DNA of 12,623 nucleotides. It comes from an uncultured Peptococcaceae bacterium. Its GTDB lineage: Bacteria > Bacillota > Dehalobacteriia > UBA7702. Below the pieces are notes generated by a model. It was not told the origin of the DNA. It worked only from the letters and a program-made list of their open reading frames with translations, and did no database searches. Where the stretch lies: positions 1 through 12,623 of the forward strand of contig CALFRX010000152.1 of the NCBI GenBank assembly GCA_937919295.1, read 5' to 3'. A program made the translations under genes and the position numbers. Shown here piece after piece: positions 1-6,328 of the stretch (the first letter of the stretch is position 1; each line of letters begins with the position of its first letter).

Positions 1-901
1 GGCTGGGCAACTGATAGAACTTGCTCATTTGGGCCAAATAACGGTAGCAGAGAGCTCCTTCCGGAGAACCGATGGCGATTTGTCCAGTCTTCATATCCGC
101 CGTGGTGGACTGAGAACCGATAATCACCGGCGTGCCGGGGCGTACCATCTGGGCCAAGGCGATGGTTGCAAGGGCTTCGGCGTTACTCATGGCGATGGTG
201 CCGGCAAGGGTTACAGGAGAGGTGGATCCCGCCATATCACAGGGAGCAATGACCATAGGTTGTCCGTATTCGGCAAATTTAAGTAAAACATCGGTCATCA
301 TAATATCCAATTGCAGCGGCGTGTTGGCATTGACGATGGTGATCAGATGGGGATGCTTGATCAGCTCTTCTTTACTGCCGTAAGCAACTTCCGCAGCGGC
401 CAGCATGGCATCCATATACTGCTCTTTGCCCGCAACACAGAACATGCATTTATCGGAATGAGTATAAGTCGCATAGAACATCGAGAGGCATGACGAAGGA
501 ATCGGCACGTCAAAGGGTTGTACCATCAAACCGCCGTCCACATGAAAATCATCGTTGGCATGAAACAGCTTGGCATAATTCACATAATCCTCAATGGTCG
601 CCTGACGTTTAACACCGTTTTTATCGGCAATATGGGCGCAGCCATAAAGTGGCGCGGGGTTGACATGATCGCCACCAATGACGATATTATGTTGGGGATT
701 TTTAGCATAAAGGGTAAAGCTCGAAGGCGCTTTTCTGACCCAATACATCAGCTGGTCTTCGGTGAAATAAGCGACATTGCCTTCCACACGGATACCGTTG
801 GCCTTCAAAATTTCAATGGCCTTGGGATTGTGGTATTTCATCCCGGTTCTTTCCAGCATTTTCATACTTGCTTCATGAATTTTTTGTAATCTTTCTCTCA
901 T
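1..901 (-). CDS. MttB-family (trimethylamine methyltransferase family) corrinoid methyltransferase, N-terminal 300 residues
   Basis: An open frame runs from ATG at 901 to the left edge without a stop, giving the first 300 residues of a protein whose family is normally about 460-500 long. A good ribosome site (AAGGAG, about 7 bases upstream) supports the start. Family-typical stretches are visible: an N-terminal helix RLQKIHEASMKMLERTGMK, the segment SPVTLAGTIAMSNAEALA, and GSQSTTADMKTGQIAIGSPE near the cut. MttB-family enzymes transfer a methyl group from a methylated amine or quaternary amine to the Co(I) of a small corrinoid protein, in the cytoplasm. The gene starts 55 bases after a BCCT transporter gene and is probably co-transcribed with it, which points to a quaternary amine substrate (inference). 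The position corresponding to pyrrolysine in archaeal MttB (about residue 334) lies outside the window, so the pyrrolysine or non-pyrrolysine type cannot be decided here. Family assignment is sure; substrate is unknown. Confidence 0.93.
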   Translation of the reverse strand, partial: MRERLQKIHEASMKMLERTGMKYHNPKAIEILKANGIRVEGNVAYFTEDQLMYWVRKAPSSFTLYAKNPQHNIVIGGDHVNPAPLYGCAHIADKNGVKRQATIEDYVNYAKLFHANDDFHVDGGLMVQPFDVPIPSSCLSMFYATYTHSDKCMFCVAGKEQYMDAMLAAAEVAYGSKEELIKHPHLITIVNANTPLQLDIMMTDVLLKFAEYGQPMVIAPCDMAGSTSPVTLAGTIAMSNAEALATIALAQMVRPGTPVIIGSQSTTADMKTGQIAIGSPEGALCYRYLAQMSKFYQLPS

Positions 902-956
902 TTCTTTTCTCCTTTATCTGATGATATCATATTTGTTATTTGGAGACGGTAAGACA

Positions 957-2594
957 TCATTCGAACTGCCCTTCCGTTTCAATTGTTTCCTTTTCTTTTC
1001 CTTCACCCTGTTCCATTTCCGCTTTTTCTTTTTCGGTCAACGTAAGATCGTATTTGCTTTGCTGGTGCATACTCTTGATATAGGCAACCGCCATCACCAA
1101 CTGCAACATCAGGATGGGAAAACCGCACACGATAGACGCCGTCTGCAACGCGCCGAGACCGCCGCTAAACAAAAGAATAAAGGCGATCGCACCGACCAAC
1201 AATGCCCAGAAAACTTTAAGTGAACGGGGAGAATCTTGGGGTTTATCACTATCGCCGAGGTATTGCGGTTTTGTAGACATATCGGCAAGAGTCAACGTCA
1301 TTGATTCCGACAGCGCAAGAATGGAGATAACGATGGCAACAAAAAGAATACCGTGGAAAAATGTCTTTAACGGCAAGTTGTCAAAATACGCAAACATCGC
1401 TACCGAACTGCCCCATTCGGAAAGCTTTGCGGCAATATTAGCACCATGCAGTTCAAGATTAATGGCGGAACTTCCGAAAACGCCAAACCAGACGATGGCA
1501 AAAAGCGTCGGGGCTATCAAATTAACAATAACAAATTGACGAATCGTACGCCCCTTGGCCAATTTTATTTGAAATAGACCAACAATGGGAGCGAAAGCGA
1601 GCCACCAGGCCCAATAAAAGATCGACCAGCCGTTAACCCAGCCCGTTGCCTTAACCGGCTCCAAATAGAAAGACTCCGGCACGATAAAGGCGAGATATTG
1701 ACCGATAGCACTGGTCGTGTTGTTCAAAATAAACAGCGTTCCGCCAAAGATAAAGGCCCAAATCAGCATCGCATAAAAAACATACATCTTAAGGGTGCTT
1801 ACATATTTGATGCCGCGTTGCAAACCGGAACAGGAAAACGCAATTGACAGGATTACGACGATACCGATAAAAAACACGGCAATCGAGGAATCCGGAATAT
1901 TTGTCCCGAAAACGTAGTTTACACCAACACAGAACTGGGAAACACCGTAACCGAGAGAAGTTCCCATACCACCAACGATGGCAAAAATACAAAGGCCGTT
2001 GACGAGCTTTCCGATGGTTCCCTCGGTTTTATCACCGAGCAGCGGATAAAGACTGGAACTGATACTGAAGCGTCTTTTACCGTTTAAAATAATGAATGCG
2101 CAGCAAAGACCGGCTGCCGTATAGATCGCATAAGGATGAAATCCCCAATGAAGAAAGGCAAATTTCAAAGCCCCTTCGGCCGCCTCCGCAGAGGATGGTT
2201 CCCAACCGGTGAAGCCAGGGGGTGTAATCAGGTCATAAAGAGGTTCGGCCACCCCCCAATAGATGATCCCAATCGCAATACCGGAAGTCAGACAAATATA
2301 AAACCAAGTTACAAAAGACATCTCAGGTTTGGCGTCTTTGCCACCAAGCTTGATCTTTCCATATTTACTGAAACCCGCCCAGACACAGAACAGCATCAGC
2401 AAGGAAACACCAAAAGCATAAAACCAACCAAAATATTTAGTGGTAAAATTAAATGCGGCAGTAGAAGCACTGTTAAAAGCATCTGGCGCTACTGCGCCGA
2501 AAACGACCGCGGCAATTAAAATAATTGCGGGCAGCAACAAGGTCGGTTTGTCAATCTTATCGAGCAAGCCAATCTTCTGTTTTTCAGTACTCAT
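957..2594 (-). CDS. BCCT-family betaine/carnitine/choline transporter, divergent member (BCCT-1)
   Basis: A 545-residue membrane protein. I chose ATG at 2594 because AAAGGGGA lies 7 bases upstream; an in-frame start 15 codons earlier has no such support. BCCT signatures are clear: SGIAIGIIYWGVAEPLYDL near residues 104-122, LHWGFHPYAIY near 148-158, SISSSLYPLLG near 177-187, and GWSIFYWAWW near 322-331 followed by GRTIRQF. BCCT proteins move quaternary ammonium compounds across the cytoplasmic membrane, either with sodium or by exchange. This copy departs from the BetP pattern. The third tryptophan of the BetP substrate box (W377) is F334. The TSADS stretch that supplies the BetP Na2 site reads ALSES. 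The glycine stretch GMGIG reads GIAIG. These changes suggest sodium-independent exchange, as in CaiT (inference). The C-terminal tail is charged and rich in Glu and Lys. It is the first gene of a unit with the MttB-family gene. Confidence 0.95.
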   Translation of the reverse strand: MSTEKQKIGLLDKIDKPTLLLPAIILIAAVVFGAVAPDAFNSASTAAFNFTTKYFGWFYAFGVSLLMLFCVWAGFSKYGKIKLGGKDAKPEMSFVTWFYICLTSGIAIGIIYWGVAEPLYDLITPPGFTGWEPSSAEAAEGALKFAFLHWGFHPYAIYTAAGLCCAFIILNGKRRFSISSSLYPLLGDKTEGTIGKLVNGLCIFAIVGGMGTSLGYGVSQFCVGVNYVFGTNIPDSSIAVFFIGIVVILSIAFSCSGLQRGIKYVSTLKMYVFYAMLIWAFIFGGTLFILNNTTSAIGQYLAFIVPESFYLEPVKATGWVNGWSIFYWAWWLAFAPIVGLFQIKLAKGRTIRQFVIVNLIAPTLFAIVWFGVFGSSAINLELHGANIAAKLSEWGSSVAMFAYFDNLPLKTFFHGILFVAIVISILALSESMTLTLADMSTKPQYLGDSDKPQDSPRSLKVFWALLVGAIAFILLFSGGLGALQTASIVCGFPILMLQLVMAVAYIKSMHQQSKYDLTLTEKEKAEMEQGEGKEKETIETEGQFE

Positions 2595-2642
2595 GTTATT
2601 TCCCCTTTCAATAATTAAATTTTTGTCCTCACAAGGCAATAC

Positions 2643-2656
2643 GTAATCGCGATAAC
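2643..2656. promoter_or_regulatory. Predicted TetR operator, leader copy
   Basis: GTAATCGCGATAAC differs from the perfect palindrome at 2751-2764 at one base. It lies between the predicted transcription start and the BCCT-1 ribosome site, where a bound repressor would block transcription. The pairing of two near-identical palindromes next to a TetR-family gene is the evidence; binding is inferred. Confidence 0.6.
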
Positions 2657-2717
2657 TATCAGCAAAACACAGTAACCCGACTATTATGCACCGCTTATGA
2701 TAAATTTTAGAATAAAT

Positions 2718-2746
2718 ATCATAAAATTAGTGTTTAAAACTATTAA
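2718..2746 (-). promoter_or_regulatory. Predicted sigma70-type promoter of the BCCT-1/MttB unit
   Basis: On the minus strand, TTAATA (2746-2741) and TATGAT (2723-2718) are separated by exactly 17 bases. The start of transcription would be near 2711, about 115 bases before the BCCT-1 start codon. One predicted TetR operator abuts the -35 box and the other lies in the leader. The -35 box matches consensus at only four of six positions, so the call is moderate. Confidence 0.5.
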
Positions 2747-2750
2747 CTTT

Positions 2751-2764
2751 GTTATCGCGATAAC
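2751..2764. promoter_or_regulatory. Predicted TetR operator, promoter copy
   Basis: GTTATCGCGATAAC is a perfect 14-bp palindrome four bases upstream of the predicted -35 box of BCCT-1. It sits between that promoter and the terminator of the upstream TetR-family gene. A second copy with one change is 108 bp away (start to start), on the other side of the promoter. Confidence 0.65.
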
Positions 2765-2773
2765 CTCCAGGGC

Positions 2774-2815
2774 AAAAAAAATGTATATTCCGTCTTTATT
2801 AGATGAATATACATT
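2774..2815 (-). terminator. Rho-independent terminator of the TetR-family gene
   Basis: A perfect inverted repeat, ATGTATATTC (2781-2790) with GAATATACAT (2805-2814), is followed on the minus strand by a run of T (2780-2774). It starts 17 bases after the TetR-family stop codon and separates that gene from the BCCT-1 promoter. The stem is AT-rich, so termination may be partial. Confidence 0.7.
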
Positions 2816-2831
2816 CTTCGACAAAATAACT

Positions 2832-3509
2832 TTATTCTCCGGAAACCGTTTCTTTCATCCCATGAAGCCGGTAATTTTCTCTGATTAAGGTCATAAACTC
2901 GTTGGTCGCCTTACGAGCAACGCCCGGTTCCGTATACGTACTGCGGTAAATATCTAACATACCCCGGAAGATATAAACATCGGTCCTACTGAGGAAATCC
3001 GCGTCGGCCAATGTGATCTGACCGTCATTCGCGGCTTTTTTCAGCATCATGAAGTCACGTTCCATCAGTTTATTGCTCTGCATCAAAATCGGGAAATAGC
3101 CCTGCAACCCCGAAATTTCTTCCGGAAATTCCTGGTAATACTCGAAAACGATTTTTTGGATTCTTTCTATATTTTTGCCGAAAAATAGATTTTCAAAGAT
3201 CGGAAGATTGTTAAAGGCGTAAAATGCGAAGCTCTCCCAAAGCAGCAAATTCAGCTCCAGATAGTCGGAAGCATGGCTGGACAGCGTCTGCGTGTCTTCG
3301 GAATACTGACGCAGATAACGGACGGAGGCGAGTGAAACAAGGTGCTCGGCGTCTTGAAAATGTTTGTATAACAGCGCACTGCTGCATCCCACTTTGTCGG
3401 CGACTTTGCGGATGGTGAACCCCTCCATGCCGACTTCCTGCAGAATCTCATAGGTTGCCTCAATGTATTCCCTTTTTAGATTCCTTTGTCCGTTGTTCTT
3501 AGTAATCAT
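2832..3509 (-). CDS. TetR/AcrR-family transcriptional regulator
   Basis: A 225-residue protein starting at ATG 3509 (MITKNNGQRNLKREYI); an in-frame GTG at 3518 would add three residues. The N-terminal DNA-binding domain shows the usual TetR pattern: a first helix YIEATYEILQEVGMEGFTI, then the helix-turn-helix VADKVGCSSALLYKHF at about residues 38-53. The rest is a helical ligand-binding and dimerisation domain that I cannot assign to a ligand. It has its own strong promoter and its own terminator, so it is a separate unit from the BCCT-1/MttB genes just downstream. The GTWATCGCGATAAC palindromes around the BCCT-1 promoter are its probable targets, and the inducer is plausibly the transported compound or a metabolite of it (inference). 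A degenerate third site lies upstream of its own promoter. Confidence 0.9.
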   Translation of the reverse strand: MITKNNGQRNLKREYIEATYEILQEVGMEGFTIRKVADKVGCSSALLYKHFQDAEHLVSLASVRYLRQYSEDTQTLSSHASDYLELNLLLWESFAFYAFNNLPIFENLFFGKNIERIQKIVFEYYQEFPEEISGLQGYFPILMQSNKLMERDFMMLKKAANDGQITLADADFLSRTDVYIFRGMLDIYRSTYTEPGVARKATNEFMTLIRENYRLHGMKETVSGE

Positions 3510-3524
3510 GATCACCACGCCTTA

Positions 3525-3553
3525 TTTATATCACGGATTATTTGCTTTGTCAA
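3525..3553 (-). promoter_or_regulatory. Predicted sigma70-type promoter of the TetR-family gene
   Basis: On the minus strand, a consensus TTGACA (3553-3548) and TATAAA (3530-3525) are separated by 17 bases. Transcription would begin at about 3518, only some 9 bases before the ATG at 3509 or right at the alternative GTG at 3518, so the transcript would have almost no leader. Confidence 0.75.
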
Positions 3554-3638
3554 CGTCTATTTTGACATTTTCTCAGAAAAATTAATTTCCAGTATGATTA
3601 TTGTATCATAAGTGTCTAATAAAGAAAAGGCTTTTAAA

Positions 3639-3652
3639 GTAATCGCAATCAC
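3639..3652. promoter_or_regulatory. Degenerate third TetR operator-like site
   Basis: GTAATCGCAATCAC matches the leader-copy operator at 12 of 14 positions. It lies about 90 bp upstream of the -35 box of the TetR-family gene. It is poorly palindromic, so autoregulation through this site is only a possibility. Confidence 0.25.
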
Positions 3653-3660
3653 ATCATGCC

Positions 3661-5106
3661 TTATAAATCATATTTCCTCAGCCGATAAGAGAGGGATTGG
3701 CGACTCATTCCCAAAAGTTCCGCAGCCTTGGTAAGGTTACCTTTCGTCTGCTGCAGGGCTTCAATGATCTCCTGCTTTTCCTGGTCTCGGATCTTGTCCA
3801 GGATCCGCTGTTTCTCCTCGGGCTTCTCCGGGGCAACTTCGTTAGGATCGTTTTCCGGTTCACTGACGCGGTTCTGTTTATAGCGGGATTTCGGGGTGTC
3901 GTTGGTGTCGAAGAAATATTGGGGCAGAGCGGCAAACTCAATCTTTTCCCCGTCCTCGGTAAAGTTCACCGCGGATTCAATGCTGTTTTTGAGCTGGCGC
4001 ACATTGCCGGGCCAACGGTAGGAGCAAAAGAAATCCATCACATCACCGCTGACGCCGCTGACGGCTTTGCCAAAGCGCTGATTGTAACGATGGAGAAAAT
4101 AGTCGATCAACAACGGAATATCGCCTTCGCGGTCTTTCAGGGGCGGAATCACGATATGCACCACCGAGAGGCGGTAAAAGAGGTCCGCCCTAAGGGCGCC
4201 GCGATCCACTGCCGTCTGGAGCCACTCGTTGCAGCTGCTGATGATACGCACATTGATGTTCTTCTCCTTGGCGCTGCCCAACTTCTGGACAGTCCTCTCC
4301 TCCAATACCCGTAAAAGCTTGGCTTGGGAAGATAGGGGCATGGAGTTGATTTCGTCAAGAAAGATGGTGCCGCCGTCGGCCTGAGAAAGCAGTCCTTCCC
4401 GCTCCACGGCCCCGGTATAAACACCCTTGGCAGTACCGAAAAGGATCCCCTCAATCAGGCTTTCGGGAATCGCCGCGCAGTTTAGAGCCAGGAAAGGATA
4501 TTTTGCCCGCTGACTATGATCGTGGATGGCCCGGGCAAAAAGCTCCTTACCACTGCCGGTGTCCCCCACCAGCATCACCGAGGAATCGCCGGCAGCGGCC
4601 TGCTTAACCCTGTCTTTACATTTCAAAAAAACCTCACTCTGACCAATGATATGATGGAGGCTCACGCCGTTGCCGGCATTTTTCCCTCTATGGCGGGCGA
4701 CCTCCCATTGGAGGGAAATGTTTTTTTCAATGATCTCCTTCATCGGCGTCTCATCCCGCTGAATCGTATAAGCGCCGACAAGTTCCCCTTCGTAGTAAAA
4801 AGGTGCGGCGTTACAGATTTGGACGATCTCCCTGTCGTTAACGTAATAAGTAAATTTCTGATTATAGATGGGACGTTCCGTATAGAGGGCCTTCAGCATC
4901 GGGCTGGAGGTTTCATCGAGACCGTACAGTTCCGTGGTGGACTTGCCTTTGACGTCCTTCAGCAGGTAACCGTCGAGATCCTCGGCAACTTTATTGAAAT
5001 AAACCAGGCTCCCTTCGGTATCGCAGACATAGACCGCCTCCTTCAACTTATCAAAAGCGTCAAAATACATGCGGTCAGAAAAGAAAAATTGGTATAAAAG
5101 GTCCAT
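3661..5106 (-). CDS. Sigma54-dependent transcriptional activator, PAS-AAA+-Fis HTH (activator 1)
   Basis: A 481-residue enhancer-binding protein. ATG at 5106 is preceded by AGGAGG at ideal spacing, so I rejected an in-frame start 29 codons upstream. Domains: a PAS sensor at about residues 14-120; a short linker; an AAA+ ATPase with Walker A GDTGSGKE (181-188), Walker B TIFLDE (247-252), arginine-finger region GALRADLFYRL (303-313) and WPGNVRQL (365-372); a polar linker; and a C-terminal Fis-type helix-turn-helix (NLTKAAELLGMSRQSLSYRL). It would hydrolyse ATP to open sigma54-RNA polymerase complexes in response to a signal sensed by the PAS domain. The sigma54-contact loop reads GVYTGA instead of the usual GAFTGA. 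It resembles activator 2 along its whole length. I see no convincing promoter in the roughly 150 bases between it and the upstream terminator; that leader carries the 9-mer TGCAAAATG twice (5118 and 5152). Confidence 0.95.
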   Translation of the reverse strand: MDLLYQFFFSDRMYFDAFDKLKEAVYVCDTEGSLVYFNKVAEDLDGYLLKDVKGKSTTELYGLDETSSPMLKALYTERPIYNQKFTYYVNDREIVQICNAAPFYYEGELVGAYTIQRDETPMKEIIEKNISLQWEVARHRGKNAGNGVSLHHIIGQSEVFLKCKDRVKQAAAGDSSVMLVGDTGSGKELFARAIHDHSQRAKYPFLALNCAAIPESLIEGILFGTAKGVYTGAVEREGLLSQADGGTIFLDEINSMPLSSQAKLLRVLEERTVQKLGSAKEKNINVRIISSCNEWLQTAVDRGALRADLFYRLSVVHIVIPPLKDREGDIPLLIDYFLHRYNQRFGKAVSGVSGDVMDFFCSYRWPGNVRQLKNSIESAVNFTEDGEKIEFAALPQYFFDTNDTPKSRYKQNRVSEPENDPNEVAPEKPEEKQRILDKIRDQEKQEIIEALQQTKGNLTKAAELLGMSRQSLSYRLRKYDL

Positions 5107-5253
5107 CGTATACCTCCTGCAAAATGCCATTGACCTACACCTTAATATGGATGCAAAATGACGCAATCCCCGGACAATGAAAGTGTTTTCCAAAAGCCAA
5201 AGGACTTAAGAGTATTTTCAGTTTACCATAAGTGACCGATACCGTCCAGCATC

Positions 5254-5289
5254 AAAAAAATCCATGCCATCCGTAATGGATGGCATGGA
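5254..5289 (-). terminator. Rho-independent terminator of the sigma54 operon
   Basis: A perfect 12-bp stem (5261-5272 with 5278-5289) with a five-base loop is followed on the minus strand by seven T residues (5260-5254). It is the first such signal with a T tract downstream of the last operon gene. The same stem-loop without a T tract occurs at 5556-5584. Confidence 0.85.
5260..5289. repeat. 30-bp direct repeat, copy 1 (contains terminator stem)
   Basis: Identical over 30 bases to 5555-5584; the identity stops abruptly on both sides. Most of the unit is the palindrome CCATGCCATCC-GTAAT-GGATGGCATGG. This copy has the adjacent T tract on the minus strand and therefore acts as the terminator. 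Confidence 0.95.
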
Positions 5290-5554
5290 GCAGACTGTTG
5301 ACAAAATACGCGTCAGCGGATTTTGGGCTACAGGATGATAGGCCGTCGAGAAAGGCTTAGTCTTTTCGGGCAAATACCTTTGGTATTTGCTACCGAAGGA
5401 CACTATCTTAACCTTGGCAAGCCCTTCGGCCTTTCCTAAGGTTAAGGGTCGGGCCGGTGAACGCATTGACCTGTGGCTGCGCCACGTACCCAGGTGTACG
5501 CAAACAGACGCGGGGCAAGGGGTTCGCCGCGCATCAGGCTTTGTCGACGGCCTC

Positions 5555-5584
5555 ATCCATGCCATCCGTAATGGATGGCATGGA
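5555..5584. repeat. 30-bp direct repeat, copy 2
   Basis: This copy is identical to 5260-5289 and begins about 15 bases after the stop codon of the last operon gene. It forms the same 12-bp stem but has no T tract on the minus strand, so it is a hairpin rather than a complete terminator. Its outer bases could instead pair with 5333-5338, giving a competing fold. Confidence 0.95.
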
Positions 5585-5599
5585 AAGGTGTCTTTTATT

Positions 5600-6289
5600 T
5601 CACTCCCGGTGCAAGGTCACAAAATAGGCTTTTTCATCATAGGGCGCTTTGCGGTGAGAACAGTGTTCCCGTTGGCAGTAGATGCAATCGTGACAAACCT
5701 CTTTGGCGGGGTATTTGATGCCGGAAACCGTTTTCAGCGGCGACATCAGATAGTTGTCGCTTAATTCCACGCCTATTTTGGCGGCGTTCTCACCAAAAAG
5801 GACGAACAGCTTTTTCTGCTCCTGAATAGGCCAGCCGGTAAGAGCTCCCGGATCCGAGCGGGAAATCACATAACCTTCGGGGAGAAGATTGATGAGCTTC
5901 CCGTTCAAAGATAAATCGATTTGTTTTTCGTAAAATTCCATGATGGCGTCAAAGGCGAATTTATCGATCATATCCGTCAGGGTCTTGGCATAGGCTGCCA
6001 ATTCCTGCCCACAGGTACAAACATAGGGATAAACAACCTTGGTCTGTTTTAGGTTTTTGGCCAACGCCACGCTGGCGAAAACAACGCCTCCTACGGCAAC
6101 ACTGTATTCCGTTACGGCGTCCACCGGGTATTCCATGAAAACAGCTTTCGGTTTAGCGATTGCCGCCGTTTCATACAAAAGCTTTTTGATGCTTTTACCG
6201 AAAACGTGATCCGCGGGCATACCGAGACGTTTTAAAATATCCTGCTCGTCAAAGGCAAGTTCATAATCATCGATCAGCGTTGTTTTCAC
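5600..6289 (-). CDS. Stand-alone methionine-synthase-activation-domain-like protein, copy with four-Cys tail (MSA-1)
   Basis: A 229-residue soluble protein with a GTG start at 6289 (AAAGGAA upstream, and exact register with its paralogue MSA-2). It resembles the C-terminal activation domain of cobalamin-dependent methionine synthase, which binds S-adenosylmethionine during reductive remethylation of the corrinoid. The region DPGALTGWPIQEQKKLF (146-162) corresponds to the conserved Pro-Gly motif of that domain, and LMSPLKTVSGIKY (181-193) to the following conserved strand. A C-terminal cluster, Cys199, 202, 205 and 210 (CX2CX2CX4C), and Cys91/Cys93 near the middle could bind a metal or iron-sulfur centre (inference). 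It is the last gene of the operon, 39 bases after MSA-2, and about 55 % identical to it without gaps by hand count. Related single-domain proteins are known beside corrinoid methyltransferase genes. A corrinoid-reactivation role is likely but unproved. Confidence 0.85.
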   Translation of the reverse strand: MKTTLIDDYELAFDEQDILKRLGMPADHVFGKSIKKLLYETAAIAKPKAVFMEYPVDAVTEYSVAVGGVVFASVALAKNLKQTKVVYPYVCTCGQELAAYAKTLTDMIDKFAFDAIMEFYEKQIDLSLNGKLINLLPEGYVISRSDPGALTGWPIQEQKKLFVLFGENAAKIGVELSDNYLMSPLKTVSGIKYPAKEVCHDCIYCQREHCSHRKAPYDEKAYFVTLHRE

Positions 6290-6328
6290 GAAAATCGGTT
6301 CCTTTCTTTTGTCTGATACAAAATGATC

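Larger units (their letters stand above)
5260..5584. mobile_element. Candidate non-autonomous element or structured RNA bracketed by 30-bp repeats
   Basis: Two identical 30-bp repeats enclose about 265 bases without a credible gene. The enclosed ends form an imperfect inverted repeat: GACTGTTGACAAA at 5293-5305 against the complement of 5540-5552, 10 of 13 matching. Inside are strong stems. One pairs 5365-5378 with 5382-5397, with a two-base bulge and three-base loop. A second pairs CTTAACCTT (5407-5415) with AAGGTTAAG (5438-5446). An outer stem joins 5333-5349 to 5544-5558, again with a two-base bulge. Insertion into a terminator with duplication of the 30-bp stem would explain the layout. 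A structured non-coding RNA in the 3' region of the operon is the alternative. I do not recognise a named family. Confidence 0.5.

Noticed and set aside
3593..3610. Inverted repeat TATGAT-N6-ATCATA as terminator of activator 1
   Set aside because: The stem is only six AT-rich pairs, with no T tract directly following on the minus strand.
3697..4314. Plus-strand open frames over the activator 1 gene (also 4516-5097 and 10844-11152 over the activators)
   Set aside because: They are antisense shadows of the AAA+ and PAS coding regions, with no ribosome sites or recognisable motifs.
5112..5131. Second sigma54 promoter before activator 1 (ATGGCATTTTGC on the minus strand)
   Set aside because: The GG and GC elements are separated by six bases rather than ten.
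5218..5565. A 115-codon minus-strand open frame over the structured element
   Set aside because: It lies within inverted repeats and the terminator, lacks a ribosome site, and its composition reflects the stems; no family resemblance seen.
5260..5584. CRISPR array
   Set aside because: Only two copies of the 30-bp unit exist, about 265 bases apart, and the unit is a terminator palindrome; no cas genes are present.
5260..5584. Integron attC site
   Set aside because: Paired core sites of the attC type are not evident and no integrase or gene cassette is present.
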